From positions 310,001 through 374,000 of the forward strand of contig NZ_WKJK01000002.1 of assembly GCF_009674535.1 (NCBI RefSeq): 64,000 nucleotides of DNA, read 5' to 3'. The notes beneath the pieces are model-generated. The model was given only the letters and a program-made list of their open reading frames with translations, was not told the DNA's origin and did not search any database. Made by a program: the position numbers and the translations under genes. The stretch is from Duganella guangzhouensis (lineage in GTDB: Bacteria > Pseudomonadota > Gammaproteobacteria > Burkholderiales > Burkholderiaceae_D). Below, piece after piece: positions 53,092 through 61,820 of this stretch; the stretch's first letter is position 1; the number at the start of each line of letters is the position of its first letter.

Positions 53092-53653
53092 ATCCTGCCC
53101 GCTGCCTGCCGCCCTGATGTTGATGCTGACACTGTCAGCCTGCACCCTGAACTCGCCGTTGCCGGCCGAGCCGCCGCCGGAGCCCACGCCGCCGCCAGTC
53201 ATCCAGGTGGTGACACCGCCGCCGGCACCGGCCGATGAAATCGGCCCGCTGCTGAGCTATCACCAGTCGCTGCGCCGCATGAGCCAGGGCGAGCTGGTGA
53301 AAGAACTAAGCGGCCTCGGCCTGCAACAGCGCAGCCCACGGGTGGCGATCCAGATGGGCATGGTGCTGATGCTGACGCGCGGCAGCGGTGACCTTGCGCG
53401 CGCGCAGTCGCTGCTGGACAGTGTGGCTTCGTCGACCGACGTCGACGCGGCACCATTCCGCCCGCTGGCGCAACTATTGTCCAGCAACTGCGCCGAAACC
53501 CGGCGCCTGTACGACCATGCCGACAAGCTGGCCGCGCAACAAAGAGACAACCAGCGCCGCATCGACCAGTTGAACGACACGCTGGAAGCGCTGAAAGCCA
53601 TCGAACGCACGCTGCCGGTCCGCCCGGCCTCAACCCCACAGGTGAACAAATGA
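53081..53653 (+). CDS. qseG: QseG-like lipoprotein
   Basis: 190 aa. Lipobox LSAC (Cys about 21) followed by a Pro-rich stretch (EPPPEPTPPPV), then a helical domain ending in a coiled coil (KLAAQQRDNQRRIDQLNDTLE). In E. coli the lipoprotein in this position activates the GlrK kinase at the outer membrane. It overlaps glrK by 11 bp and glrR by ATGA. Confidence 0.75.
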   Translation: MKPKSCPLPAALMLMLTLSACTLNSPLPAEPPPEPTPPPVIQVVTPPPAPADEIGPLLSYHQSLRRMSQGELVKELSGLGLQQRSPRVAIQMGMVLMLTRGSGDLARAQSLLDSVASSTDVDAAPFRPLAQLLSSNCAETRRLYDHADKLAAQQRDNQRRIDQLNDTLEALKAIERTLPVRPASTPQVNK

Positions 53654-55059
53654 GCGACATCAAGGCATTACAGGGCCAGGGCGCCCATCTGCTGCTGGTC
53701 GACGACGACGACGACCTGCTGCGCCTGCTGTCGATGCGGCTGAGCGCCAACGGCTACCGCGTCACCGCCGTCGGCAGCGCCGAGGCGGCGCTGGCGCGGC
53801 TATCGATCGAGCTGCCGCGCCTGGTCATCAGCGACATCCGGCTGCCCGAGCGTGACGGCATGTGGCTGTTCCAGGAAATCCGCCGCACCTACCCGGCGCT
53901 GCCGGTGATCCTGCTGACCGCGCACGGCACCATCCCGGACGCGGTGGAAGCCACCACGCTGGGCGCCTACGCCTACCTGACCAAGCCGTTCGACGCCAAG
54001 CTGCTGCTGGAACGCATCGCCCAGGCGCTCGCGCTGGCCGCACCGGCGGCCGGCCCCGACCAGCGCGACGAAGCCTGGCGCGGCGCCATCATCAGCCGCA
54101 GCCAGTGCATGGACGAGTTGCTGGCCGAAGCGCGGCTGGTGGCGGCCTCCGACGCCAGCATCCTGATCCGCGGCGAATCCGGCACCGGCAAGGAGTTGCT
54201 GGCCGAGGCCATCCACAAAGCCAGCCGGCGCGCCGCCGCGCCCTTCATCGCGGTCAACTGCGGCGCGATTCCGGAAGCGCTGCTGGAGTCGGAACTGTTC
54301 GGCCACGTCAAGGGCGCCTACACCGGCGCCGTCGCCAACCGCGAGGGTTTGCTGCAGGCGGCCGACGGCGGCACCCTGTTCCTGGACGAGATCGGCGACA
54401 TGCCGCTGCTGCTGCAGGTCAAGCTGCTGCGCGTGCTGCAAGAGCGCGTGGTGCGCCAGCTGGGCTCGGACGTGGCGCGGCCGGTCGATGTGCGCATCCT
54501 GTCCGCCACCCACCGCGACCTCGACACCGCGATGCGCGAGGGCCAGTTCCGCGAAGACCTGTATTACCGCCTCAACGTCATCACGCTGACCTTGCCGCCG
54601 CTGGACCAGCGGCGCGAGGACGTGGCGCCGATGGCCAACCAGTTCCTGCAGGCGCTGGCGACCAAGTACGGCAAGACGGTGCGCGGCTTTGCGCCGGACG
54701 CGCTGGAGGCGCTGACCACTTCGGCCTGGCCGGGCAATGTGCGCCAGCTGTATAACGTGGTCGAGCACGTGTGCGCGCTGGCGACTGCGCCGCTGATCCC
54801 GCTGTCGCTGGTGCAGCGGGCGCTGCGCGTGCCCTCGCTGGAGGTATTGAGCTACACCGAGGCGCGCCGCCGCTTCGAGCGCAATTACCTGGTACAGCTG
54901 CTGAAACTCACGGATGGCAACGTGGCCGACGCCGCCCGTCTGGCCGAACGCAACCGCACGGAGTTCTACCGTCTGCTGCAAAAGCACGACCTGGACGCCA
55001 GCCAGTTCCGGGGCGATGTCGCCATTGAGCGACAGGATGAAACCCTTAAAAATCAATGA
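53650..55059 (+). CDS. glrR: Sigma-54-dependent response regulator GlrR-like
   Basis: 469 aa. Receiver: VDDDDD, Asp62 in [11 protein letters not shown], Lys112 in LTKPFD. AAA+ domain: Walker [16 protein letters not shown], sigma-54 contact loop GAYTGA (Phe to Tyr in the usual GAFTGA), Walker [14 protein letters not shown]. Fis-type HTH at the C-terminus ([20 protein letters not shown]). It remodels sigma-54 RNA polymerase. A matching site and promoter lie just past its stop. Confidence 0.9.
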   Translation: MSDIKALQGQGAHLLLVDDDDDLLRLLSMRLSANGYRVTAVGSAEAALARLSIELPRLVISDIRLPERDGMWLFQEIRRTYPALPVILLTAHGTIPDAVEATTLGAYAYLTKPFDAKLLLERIAQALALAAPAAGPDQRDEAWRGAIISRSQCMDELLAEARLVAASDASILIRGESGTGKELLAEAIHKASRRAAAPFIAVNCGAIPEALLESELFGHVKGAYTGAVANREGLLQAADGGTLFLDEIGDMPLLLQVKLLRVLQERVVRQLGSDVARPVDVRILSATHRDLDTAMREGQFREDLYYRLNVITLTLPPLDQRREDVAPMANQFLQALATKYGKTVRGFAPDALEALTTSAWPGNVRQLYNVVEHVCALATAPLIPLSLVQRALRVPSLEVLSYTEARRRFERNYLVQLLKLTDGNVADAARLAERNRTEFYRLLQKHDLDASQFRGDVAIERQDETLKNQ

Positions 55060-55082
55060 CTTGGCAATTCCGGCCTGCGAAC

Positions 55083-55100
55083 GGTCGTCAATTGCCGACA
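55083..55100. promoter_or_regulatory. Candidate GlrR upstream activating site
   Basis: GGTC-N10-GACA matches 7 of the 8 fixed bases in TGTC-N10-GACA, the site described for enterobacterial GlrR. It lies 95 bp before the sigma-54 promoter, a normal enhancer distance. Confidence 0.6.
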
Positions 55101-55194
55101 AATTCCGGGCAATCTGGCCGGAAAAATCACGATCTCAAGATTTCCCATTAGAAAATTCAACATAAGTCACTGAATTAAAAGGGAAAATACAGGC

Positions 55195-55210
55195 TGGCAC
55201 GGGGTTTGCA
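55195..55210 (+). promoter_or_regulatory. Sigma-54 promoter of the BON-domain gene
   Basis: TGGCACG-GGGT-TTGCA agrees with the -24/-12 consensus TGGCACG-N4-TTGCW at all fixed positions. The predicted start is near 55221, about 43 bases before the ATG. Confidence 0.88.
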
Positions 55211-55263
55211 ATGAGTGGGGTAACGTCACTGACGTTTTATCCTCAAACTCGATAAAGGAACCC

Positions 55264-55596
55264 ATGATGACTACCAAACTGATCGCCCGCCTGATGATCG
55301 CCACCGCCCTGAGCGCAGCAGCCGCCACCGGTACCGCCTTCGCCGCCGGCCAGCAGGATGCAGCCCTGGCCGGTGCCGCTAAAACCAGCGCCGCCACCAG
55401 CGACGAGGCCATCACCAGCAAAATCAAGGCATCGCTGGCAGATCAAAAGCAAATTGGCGTCACCACCGCTGACGGCGTGGTCACGTTGAGCGGCGCGGTG
55501 GCCAACACCGACGTCGGCACCAAGGCGATCCAAGTGGCATCGGCCGTGCCTGGCGTGAAGGAAGTGAAAAGCGAACTGACCGTCGCTTCGAAGTAA
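55264..55596 (+). CDS. BON-domain periplasmic protein, OsmY-like
   Basis: 110 aa. Signal peptide (about 1-27, ending TAFAAG). One BON domain at about 45-108: DEAITSKIKASLADQ, VTTADGVVTLSGAV, VPGVKEVKSEL. BON proteins bind phospholipid surfaces and act in envelope stress. AAAGGA precedes the tandem ATGATG. The sigma-54 promoter and GlrR-type site between glrR and this gene make it a probable GlrR target. Confidence 0.88.
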   Translation: MMTTKLIARLMIATALSAAAATGTAFAAGQQDAALAGAAKTSAATSDEAITSKIKASLADQKQIGVTTADGVVTLSGAVANTDVGTKAIQVASAVPGVKEVKSELTVASK

Positions 55597-55643
55597 GCAG
55601 CGAAGTAAGCAACACCCGCAGTACCTGCAGTACCTGCAATACC
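55590..55643 (+). repeat. Short tandem repeats across the BON gene stop
   Basis: GAAGTAAGCAGC is followed directly by GAAGTAAGCAAC (55590-55613; the first copy contains the stop codon). Then AGTACCTGC occurs twice in tandem (55620-55637) and a partial third copy follows. They look like slippage duplications in the 3' UTR. Confidence 0.7.
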
Positions 55644-55667
55644 GTTAGTTAATAGGAGAACCCTTTC

Positions 55668-55704
55668 CCGGGACAGCGTGCGTAGACGCTGCCCCGGTTT
55701 TTTT
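55668..55704 (+). terminator. Rho-independent terminator after BON gene
   Basis: CCGGGACAGCGT (55668-55679) pairs with ACGCTGCCCCGG (55686-55697) with one mismatch and a 6-base loop, followed by seven T. Confidence 0.88.
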
Positions 55705-55709
55705 GCGTC

Positions 55710-57032
55710 TTAGCTCAGGTTTTCCAGGCGGATCTTGGTGACGCTGCCGCCCACCGTCGACAGCGCTTCCATCTTGGCGATGGCGCTGTTGACGTGTTTC
55801 TCTTGCGTCTGATGGGTCAGGAAGATGATGTCGGTACGGGTTTCGCCGTCGGCCGGTTCCTTCTGCAGCATGGCGTCGATCGAGATGCCGGCATCGGCCA
55901 GGATGCGGGTCAGATCGGCCAGCACGCCCGGCTCATCCTTCACATTCATGCGCAGGTAGTAGCTGGTGGTCACTTCCGACATCGGCAGAATCTCGATGTT
56001 GGTCATGGCGTTCGGCTGGAACGCCAGGTGCGGCACGCGGTGTTCCGGATCGGCGGTGGCCAGGCGGGTGATGTCGACCAGGTCGGCGATCACGGCCGAC
56101 GCGGTCGGCTCGGCGCCGGCGCCCTTGCCGTAGTACAGCGTGGCGCCGACGGCGTCGCCCTGCACCAGCACCGCGTTCATCGCGCCTTCGACGTTGGCGA
56201 TCAGACGCTTCGACGGGATCAGCGTCGGGTGCACGCGCAGCTCCACGCCTTCCTTGCCGTTGACCTTGGCGCGCTTGGCGATGCCCAGCAGCTTGATGCG
56301 ATAGCCCAGCTGCTCGGCGTAACGGATGTCAACCGCGTTCAGCTTGGAGATACCCTCCACGTGCGCCTTGTCGAACTGCACCGGAATGCCGAAGGCGATG
56401 GCCGACATGATGGTGGCCTTGTGCGCTGCGTCCACGCCTTCGATGTCGAAGGTCGGGTCGGCTTCAGCATAGCCCAGCTCCTGTGCCTGCTTCAGCACGG
56501 TGGCGAAGTCCAGGCCCTTGTCGCGCATCTCGGACAGGATGAAGTTGGTGGTGCCGTTGATGATGCCGGCCAGCCAGTCGATGCGGTTGGCGGTCAGGCC
56601 CTCGCGCAGCGCCTTGATGATCGGGATGCCGCCGGCCACCGCCGCCTCGAACGCCACCATCACGCCCTTGGCTTGCGCCGCCGCGAAGATTTCGTTGCCG
56701 TGCACCGCCAGCAGCGCCTTGTTGGCGGTGACCACGTGCTTGCCGTTTTCAATCGCCTTCAGCACCAGTTCGCGCGCCTGGTCGTAACCGCCGATCAGCT
56801 CGACGACGATGTCGATTTCCGGGTTGTTGACGATGTCCATCGGATTGGCCACCACCGCCACCTTGCCGCCGGTGCGCGTTTTGGCGCGCTCCAGGTTGCG
56901 AGCCGACACTGCCACCACTTCGATGCTGCGACCGGCGCGGCGGCGGATTTCTTCCTGATTGCGTTCCAGCACGTCAAACGTGCCGCCGCCGACATTGCCG
57001 ACGCCCAATAAGCCTACTTTGATCGGTTTCAT
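55710..57032 (-). CDS. hom: Homoserine dehydrogenase
   Basis: 440 aa, monofunctional form. NAD(P)-binding GLLGVGNVGGG at the N-terminus, VTANKALLA, AAVAGGIPIIKALREG, and the catalytic region GIINGTTNFILSEM with TFDIEGVDAAHK. A C-terminal ACT domain (about 355-435) provides threonine feedback control. It reduces aspartate semialdehyde to homoserine for Met and Thr synthesis. It lies 24 bp after alaA on the same strand, so it is probably co-transcribed. Confidence 0.95.
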   Translation of the reverse strand: MKPIKVGLLGVGNVGGGTFDVLERNQEEIRRRAGRSIEVVAVSARNLERAKTRTGGKVAVVANPMDIVNNPEIDIVVELIGGYDQARELVLKAIENGKHVVTANKALLAVHGNEIFAAAQAKGVMVAFEAAVAGGIPIIKALREGLTANRIDWLAGIINGTTNFILSEMRDKGLDFATVLKQAQELGYAEADPTFDIEGVDAAHKATIMSAIAFGIPVQFDKAHVEGISKLNAVDIRYAEQLGYRIKLLGIAKRAKVNGKEGVELRVHPTLIPSKRLIANVEGAMNAVLVQGDAVGATLYYGKGAGAEPTASAVIADLVDITRLATADPEHRVPHLAFQPNAMTNIEILPMSEVTTSYYLRMNVKDEPGVLADLTRILADAGISIDAMLQKEPADGETRTDIIFLTHQTQEKHVNSAIAKMEALSTVGGSVTKIRLENLS

Positions 57033-57056
57033 ATAAATCTTTTCTGTGGATCTGAA

Positions 57057-58289
57057 TTAAAAGCTGGCGCCATGGCGCTTGCGGTAACTTTCCATGAATT
57101 TGGCCATGCGGCCGAAGGCTTCCACCATATCGTCCGAGTTCGGCAGGAACACCACGCGGAAGTGATCCGGCGCGATCCAGTTGAAGCCGCTACCCTGAAC
57201 GATCAGCACTTTGGTTTCGGCCAGCAACTCGTATGCGAATTGCTGGTCATCCGCGATCGGATAGATCTCCGGATCAAGCCGCGGAAACATGTACAGCGCG
57301 GCTTTCGGCTTGACGCAGGTGACGCCCGGAATCTCGGTCAGCAGCTGGTAAGCCAGATCGCGTTGCTTCAACAGGCGCCCGCCCGGGCCCACCAGGTCGT
57401 CAATCGACTGGTAGCCGCCGAGCGCAGTCTGGATCGCAAACTGCCCCGGCGCGTTGGCGCACAAGCGCATCGAGGCCAGCATGTTCAAGCCTTCGATGTA
57501 ATCTTTTGCGTGCGACTTTTCGCCCGACACCACCATCCAGCCGGACCGGTAGCCGCAGGCGCGGTAATTTTTCGACAGCCCGTTGAAGGTCACGAACAGG
57601 ATGTCATCCGCCAGCGAGGCGATCGACACGTGCTGGGCGCCGTCGTACAGCACCTTGTCGTAGATTTCATCGGCGTAGATGATCAGGTCGTGCTGGCGCG
57701 CCAGTTCGATGATCTGCAACAGCAGCTCGACCGGATACAGCGCGCCGGTCGGGTTGTTGGGATTGATGACCACGATCGCGCGCGTGTTCGGCGTGATCTT
57801 GCTGCGCATGTCTTCGATGTCCGGATACCAGTCCTGCTGCTCGTCGCAGATGTAGTGCACCGGCTTGCCGCCGGACAGCGACACGGCGGCGGTCCACAGC
57901 GGATAGTCGGGCGCCGGCACCAGCACTTCGTCGCCATTGTTCAGCAGCGCGTTCATCGACATCACGATCAGTTCGGACGCGCCATTGCCGAGGTAGATAT
58001 CATCGATGGCCACGCCACGGATATTCTTGCCCTGCGTGTAATGCATCACCGCCTTGCGCGGCGCGAACATGCCCTTGGAATCGGTGTAGCCGGCGGCGTT
58101 GGACAGGTTGATCTTCATGTCCTGCACGATCTCGTCCGGCGGATCAAAGCCAAACACGGCCAAGTTGCCGATGTTCAACTTCGTGATCTTATGGCCCTCT
58201 TCCTCCATCTGGCGGGCCTTTTCCGGCACCGGGCCGCGGATCTCGTAGCAGACTTCCGCCAGTTTGTTCGATTTTTGAATCGGTCGCAA
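57057..58289 (-). CDS. alaA: Alanine/pyruvate aminotransferase AlaA-like
   Basis: 410 aa class I/II aminotransferase. It aligns along its length with AlaA: LAEVCYEIRGPV, DYPLWTAAVSLSGG, INPNNPTGA, YADEIYDK, PLP-binding Lys in FNGLSKNYRACGYRSGW, GLNMLASMRLCAN. It makes alanine from pyruvate and glutamate. In betaproteobacteria this gene commonly precedes hom, as here. Confidence 0.93.
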   Translation of the reverse strand: MRPIQKSNKLAEVCYEIRGPVPEKARQMEEEGHKITKLNIGNLAVFGFDPPDEIVQDMKINLSNAAGYTDSKGMFAPRKAVMHYTQGKNIRGVAIDDIYLGNGASELIVMSMNALLNNGDEVLVPAPDYPLWTAAVSLSGGKPVHYICDEQQDWYPDIEDMRSKITPNTRAIVVINPNNPTGALYPVELLLQIIELARQHDLIIYADEIYDKVLYDGAQHVSIASLADDILFVTFNGLSKNYRACGYRSGWMVVSGEKSHAKDYIEGLNMLASMRLCANAPGQFAIQTALGGYQSIDDLVGPGGRLLKQRDLAYQLLTEIPGVTCVKPKAALYMFPRLDPEIYPIADDQQFAYELLAETKVLIVQGSGFNWIAPDHFRVVFLPNSDDMVEAFGRMAKFMESYRKRHGASF

Positions 58290-58392
58290 AATAAAATCCT
58301 GTTTATGTGAGGCAAACTTCCATGACCTGCCAAACCGCCGGCGCCGGCCCTTGCTGCAATGCGAAAAGGACCATTCTGCCGAAAGGGGCGGA

Positions 58393-58437
58393 TTTAATCA
58401 ACCTTTCAGGCCGTAGCCCTCTGTAAAACGCTACAAT
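58393..58437 (+). promoter_or_regulatory. Candidate promoter of the MTH938-arnT unit
   Basis: TACAAT (58432-58437) is a good -10, without a standard -35. TTTAAT-CAACC-TTTCAG (58393-58409) has one perfect PmrA half-site and one degraded half at the right 5-base spacing, 22 bp ahead of the -10. This is suggestive only. Confidence 0.35.
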
Positions 58438-58485
58438 GATGCTTCTTTTGCCGCTATTTACCCCGAGATATCTGCGATTTCCGAC

Positions 58486-58881
58486 ATGAAGCTCCACCAA
58501 AGCGATACCCAAAAATACCAGACCGTTACCGGCTACGATGAAACCGGCGTCGAAATCAATGCCGTGCGCTACAACTACAGCCTGATCGTGCTGCCGGAAA
58601 CGCCACCGCGCGCCTGGGCGGCGCCGACCTTTGAATCTCTTTCCGTAGAGCATTTCAACATCATCGGCGCCGACAATCCGGACGTGGTGATCCTGGGCAC
58701 CGGCGACAAACAGCGCTTCATCCATCCGAAACTGACCGCCGCGCTGACCATGCGCCGCATCGGCGTCGAATGCATGGACAGTCAGGCCGCCTGCCGCACC
58801 TACAACATCCTGATGGGCGAAGGCCGCAAAGTCACGCTGGCCCTGGTGATCGGCCCCGGCGACGGACAGAGCGCCGAATGA
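58486..58881 (+). CDS. MTH938/DUF498-family protein
   Basis: 131 aa. Pattern INAVRYNYSLIVLPE, NPDVVILGTGDKQRF, GVECMDSQAACRTYNIL is typical of the family (human NDUFAF3 relatives). Biochemical role unknown in bacteria. Its stop overlaps the arnT ATG (ATGA), so the two are co-translated, but this may be a neighbour habit rather than a shared task. Confidence 0.85.
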   Translation: MKLHQSDTQKYQTVTGYDETGVEINAVRYNYSLIVLPETPPRAWAAPTFESLSVEHFNIIGADNPDVVILGTGDKQRFIHPKLTAALTMRRIGVECMDSQAACRTYNILMGEGRKVTLALVIGPGDGQSAE

Positions 58882-60536
58882 ACGACCTGTACAACTCCAA
58901 AAAGTTTCTGTGGACGCTGTTCGCGCTGTTCGCGCTGATCTGGCTGTACGTGCTGGGCATCCGCTCGCTTGTGCCGCCCGACGAGGGCCGCTATGCCGAA
59001 ATGGCGCGCGAGATGTGGGCCAATGGCGACTGGATCACCACCCGCCTCAACGGCATCAAGTATTTTGAAAAGCCACCGCTGCAAACCTGGATGAACGCGC
59101 TGACCTTCACCGTGTTCGGCCTCGGTGAATGGCAGGCGCGGCTGTGGACCGGCTTGTGCGGCCTCGGCGGCGTGATCTTCACCGGCTATGCCGGCAGCCG
59201 CGTGTTCGGCCAGCGCGCCGGCTTCTATGCCGCGCTGGCGCTGGGCTCCAGCCTGTTCTGGGTGGCCTGCGGCCAGATCGATTCGCTGGACATGAGCCTG
59301 TCGGCCATGATGTGTGTTTCCCTGTGCGCGCTGCTGATCGCCCAGCGCGACGCCGCCACGCCCACCGAGCAGCGCAACTGGATGCTGGTGTGCTGGGCCG
59401 GCATGGCGCTGGCGGTGCTGGCCAAGGGCTTGATCGGCGTGGTGCTGCCGGGCGCGGTGCTGGTGCTGTACAGCGTATTGGCGCGCGACTTCGGCATCTG
59501 GAAGCGTCTGCATCTGGGCAAGGGACTGCTGCTGTTCTTTGCCATCGCCAGCCCGTGGTTCGTGCTGGTGGCGCTGCGCAATCCGGAGCAGCCGCATTTC
59601 TTCTTCATTCATGAGCACTTCGAGCGCTTCTTCCTCAAGGAGCACCACCGCGAAGGCGCCTGGTACTACTTCCTGATGCTGCTGGTGCCCGGCGTGATGC
59701 CGTGGCTGGGCGTGCTGCCGCAGGCGCTGCTGCAAAGCCTGCGCCGCAACGAGGGCCGCTTCCAGCCCAAGCTACTGCTGCTGATCTGGTTCGTCTTCAT
59801 CACCTTCTTCTTCAGCTATTCCAGCTCCAAGCTGCCGGGCTACATCCTGCCGGTGTATCCGGCGCTGGCGCTGCTGCTGGCCACCTATCTGGAAAGCGCC
59901 TCGCGCCTGAACCGCCTGATCGCCGCCGGTCTGCTGATCGCGGTGGGCGTGGCCGGCCTGGCGGCGATTCCGCAGATGGCGCAGATGGCGGTGCGCCATC
60001 CGGCCGAGCGCGCCATGATCGAGGCCCACCAGCCGTGGGTGCTGACCGCCGCCATCATTGCCGCCGCCGGTGGCGCGCTGGCCGCGCTGCACGCGCGCCA
60101 GCTGCGGCGCGACCTGACGGTGCTGACACTGGCCATCGCCGGCTTCTGCGCGGTGCAGCTGATTCTGATCGGCTTCGAACCGTACGGCAAAATGCGCGCC
60201 GGCAAAGAGCTGGCGCTGAAGATCCGCCCGCAGCTGGGCCCGGACACCCCAGTATACTCGGTCGGCACCTACGAACAATCGATGACTTATTACCTGGGCC
60301 GCACCGTGACCCTGGTCGATTACTGGGATGAATTCACCTTCGGCCTGCGTCAGCAGCCGGAGCTGTCGATTCCCAACATCGACGCTTTCATCGTCCAGTG
60401 GAACGCGCATACCGCGCAGCAGGTCAAGGCGATGGCGATCGTCAGCGACGACGCCTACGAGCAACTGAAGAAGCGTGGCCTGACCATGCGCGTGCTGGCG
60501 GAAGATACCCGGCGCATGGTCATTACCAATCTGTAA
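58878..60536 (+). CDS. arnT: Lipid A 4-amino-4-deoxy-L-arabinose transferase family (ArnT-like)
   Basis: 552 aa GT-C glycosyltransferase of the ArnT/PMT family with about 12 helices. First periplasmic loop VPPDEGRYAEMAREM holds the expected catalytic acidic residue, followed by FEKPPLQTW and late SSKLPGYILPVYPALA. With arnB, arnC and split arnA downstream, transfer of L-Ara4N to lipid A (polymyxin and cationic peptide resistance) is the likely role. A 144-bp gap separates it from arnB. Confidence 0.88.
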   Translation: MNDLYNSKKFLWTLFALFALIWLYVLGIRSLVPPDEGRYAEMAREMWANGDWITTRLNGIKYFEKPPLQTWMNALTFTVFGLGEWQARLWTGLCGLGGVIFTGYAGSRVFGQRAGFYAALALGSSLFWVACGQIDSLDMSLSAMMCVSLCALLIAQRDAATPTEQRNWMLVCWAGMALAVLAKGLIGVVLPGAVLVLYSVLARDFGIWKRLHLGKGLLLFFAIASPWFVLVALRNPEQPHFFFIHEHFERFFLKEHHREGAWYYFLMLLVPGVMPWLGVLPQALLQSLRRNEGRFQPKLLLLIWFVFITFFFSYSSSKLPGYILPVYPALALLLATYLESASRLNRLIAAGLLIAVGVAGLAAIPQMAQMAVRHPAERAMIEAHQPWVLTAAIIAAAGGALAALHARQLRRDLTVLTLAIAGFCAVQLILIGFEPYGKMRAGKELALKIRPQLGPDTPVYSVGTYEQSMTYYLGRTVTLVDYWDEFTFGLRQQPELSIPNIDAFIVQWNAHTAQQVKAMAIVSDDAYEQLKKRGLTMRVLAEDTRRMVITNL

Positions 60537-60680
60537 TGAACAAAACCATAAAGGTAGGCGGCTAAACACCGCATCCTCCGGGCCGATTGCCCGGCGGCGG
60601 CTGGCGCGCCCCTGACGAACGCTTTAGAATGACGGCCATACGTCAATAGATGAAAATATATTAAGAGAGCTAACCACCTC

Positions 60681-61820
60681 ATGAGTGCTGACCTGCCCTT
60701 TTTGCCCTTCTCCCGGCCTACGATAGACGAGGCCACCATTACCGCCGTCGGCGACGTGCTGCGCTCGGGCTGGATCACCAGCGGCCCCAAAGTGGCGGCG
60801 TTCGAAGCCCAGATGTCGGAATACTTCGGCGGCCGTCCGGTGCGCACCTTCAATTCCGGCACCTGCACCATGGAAATCGCGCTGCGCATCGCTGGCGTCG
60901 GTCCCGGCGATGAAGTCATCACCACGCCGATTTCGTGGGTCGCCACCGCCAACGTCATCATCGAAGTGGGCGCGACCCCGGTGTTTGCCGACATCGACCC
61001 GGTCACCCGCAATATCGACCTCGACAAGGTGGAAGCCGCGATCACGCCGCGCACCAAGGCCATCATTCCGGTCTACCTGTCCGGCCTGCCGGTCGACATG
61101 GACCGCCTGTACGCCATCGCCGCCAAGCACCAGCTGCGGGTGGTGGAAGACGCGGCCCAGGCCTTCGGTTCGGAATGGAACGGCAAGCGCATCGGTTCGT
61201 TCGGCGACATGATCTCGTTCAGCTTCCAGGCCAACAAAAACCTGACCACCGGCGAAGGTGGCGCACTGGTGCTGAACAACCTGGAAGAAGCCCGCATCGC
61301 CGAGAAATACCGGCTGCAGGGCGTGACCCGCAGCGGCGTCGACGGCATCGACGTCGACGTGCTGGGCGGCAAGTACAATATGAGCGACATCATGGCCGCG
61401 ATCGGCCTGGGCCAGTTCGCCAACATCGATCACATCACCGCGCACCGCCGCGCGCTGGCGCGCCGCTACTACGAACAGTTCGGCGCCGAGTTCGAAGCGC
61501 AGTCCGGCGCCCAGCTGCCACTGCAGGCTTTCGACAGCAGCAATTACCACCTGTTCCAGATCATCCTGCCGGACAACGGTCCCAACACCCGCGCCGACTT
61601 CATGAACGCGATGAAGGAGCGCTTCAACATCGGCACCGGCTACCATTACTCGCCGATCCATTTGTTCACGCTGTACCGCGAGCGCGGCTTCCACGAAGGC
61701 ATGTTCCCGGTGTCGGAAAAGCTGGGCTACCTGACCGTGACGCTGCCGATGTTCTACGCCATGACCCTGGAAGACGTCGACCGCACGGTCGCCGCCGTGA
61801 AAGCGATCCTGATTAAATGA
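60681..61820 (+). CDS. arnB: UDP-4-amino-4-deoxy-L-arabinose aminotransferase
   Basis: 379 aa DegT/DnrJ/EryC1 sugar aminotransferase. SRPTIDEATI, SGWITSGPKV, ISWVATANVIIEVGATPVF, VVEDAAQAFGSEWNG, and PLP Lys186 in SFQANKNLTTGEGG. It converts the 4-keto sugar made by ArnA dehydrogenase to UDP-L-Ara4N. It overlaps arnC by ATGA. Confidence 0.93.
   Translation: MSADLPFLPFSRPTIDEATITAVGDVLRSGWITSGPKVAAFEAQMSEYFGGRPVRTFNSGTCTMEIALRIAGVGPGDEVITTPISWVATANVIIEVGATPVFADIDPVTRNIDLDKVEAAITPRTKAIIPVYLSGLPVDMDRLYAIAAKHQLRVVEDAAQAFGSEWNGKRIGSFGDMISFSFQANKNLTTGEGGALVLNNLEEARIAEKYRLQGVTRSGVDGIDVDVLGGKYNMSDIMAAIGLGQFANIDHITAHRRALARRYYEQFGAEFEAQSGAQLPLQAFDSSNYHLFQIILPDNGPNTRADFMNAMKERFNIGTGYHYSPIHLFTLYRERGFHEGMFPVSEKLGYLTVTLPMFYAMTLEDVDRTVAAVKAILIK

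Noticed and set aside
60578..60594. Hairpin CCGGGC/GCCCGG after arnT as a terminator
   Set aside because: The stem is only 6 bp and there is no T-tract. arnB may be co-transcribed or have its own promoter; this site does not decide it.
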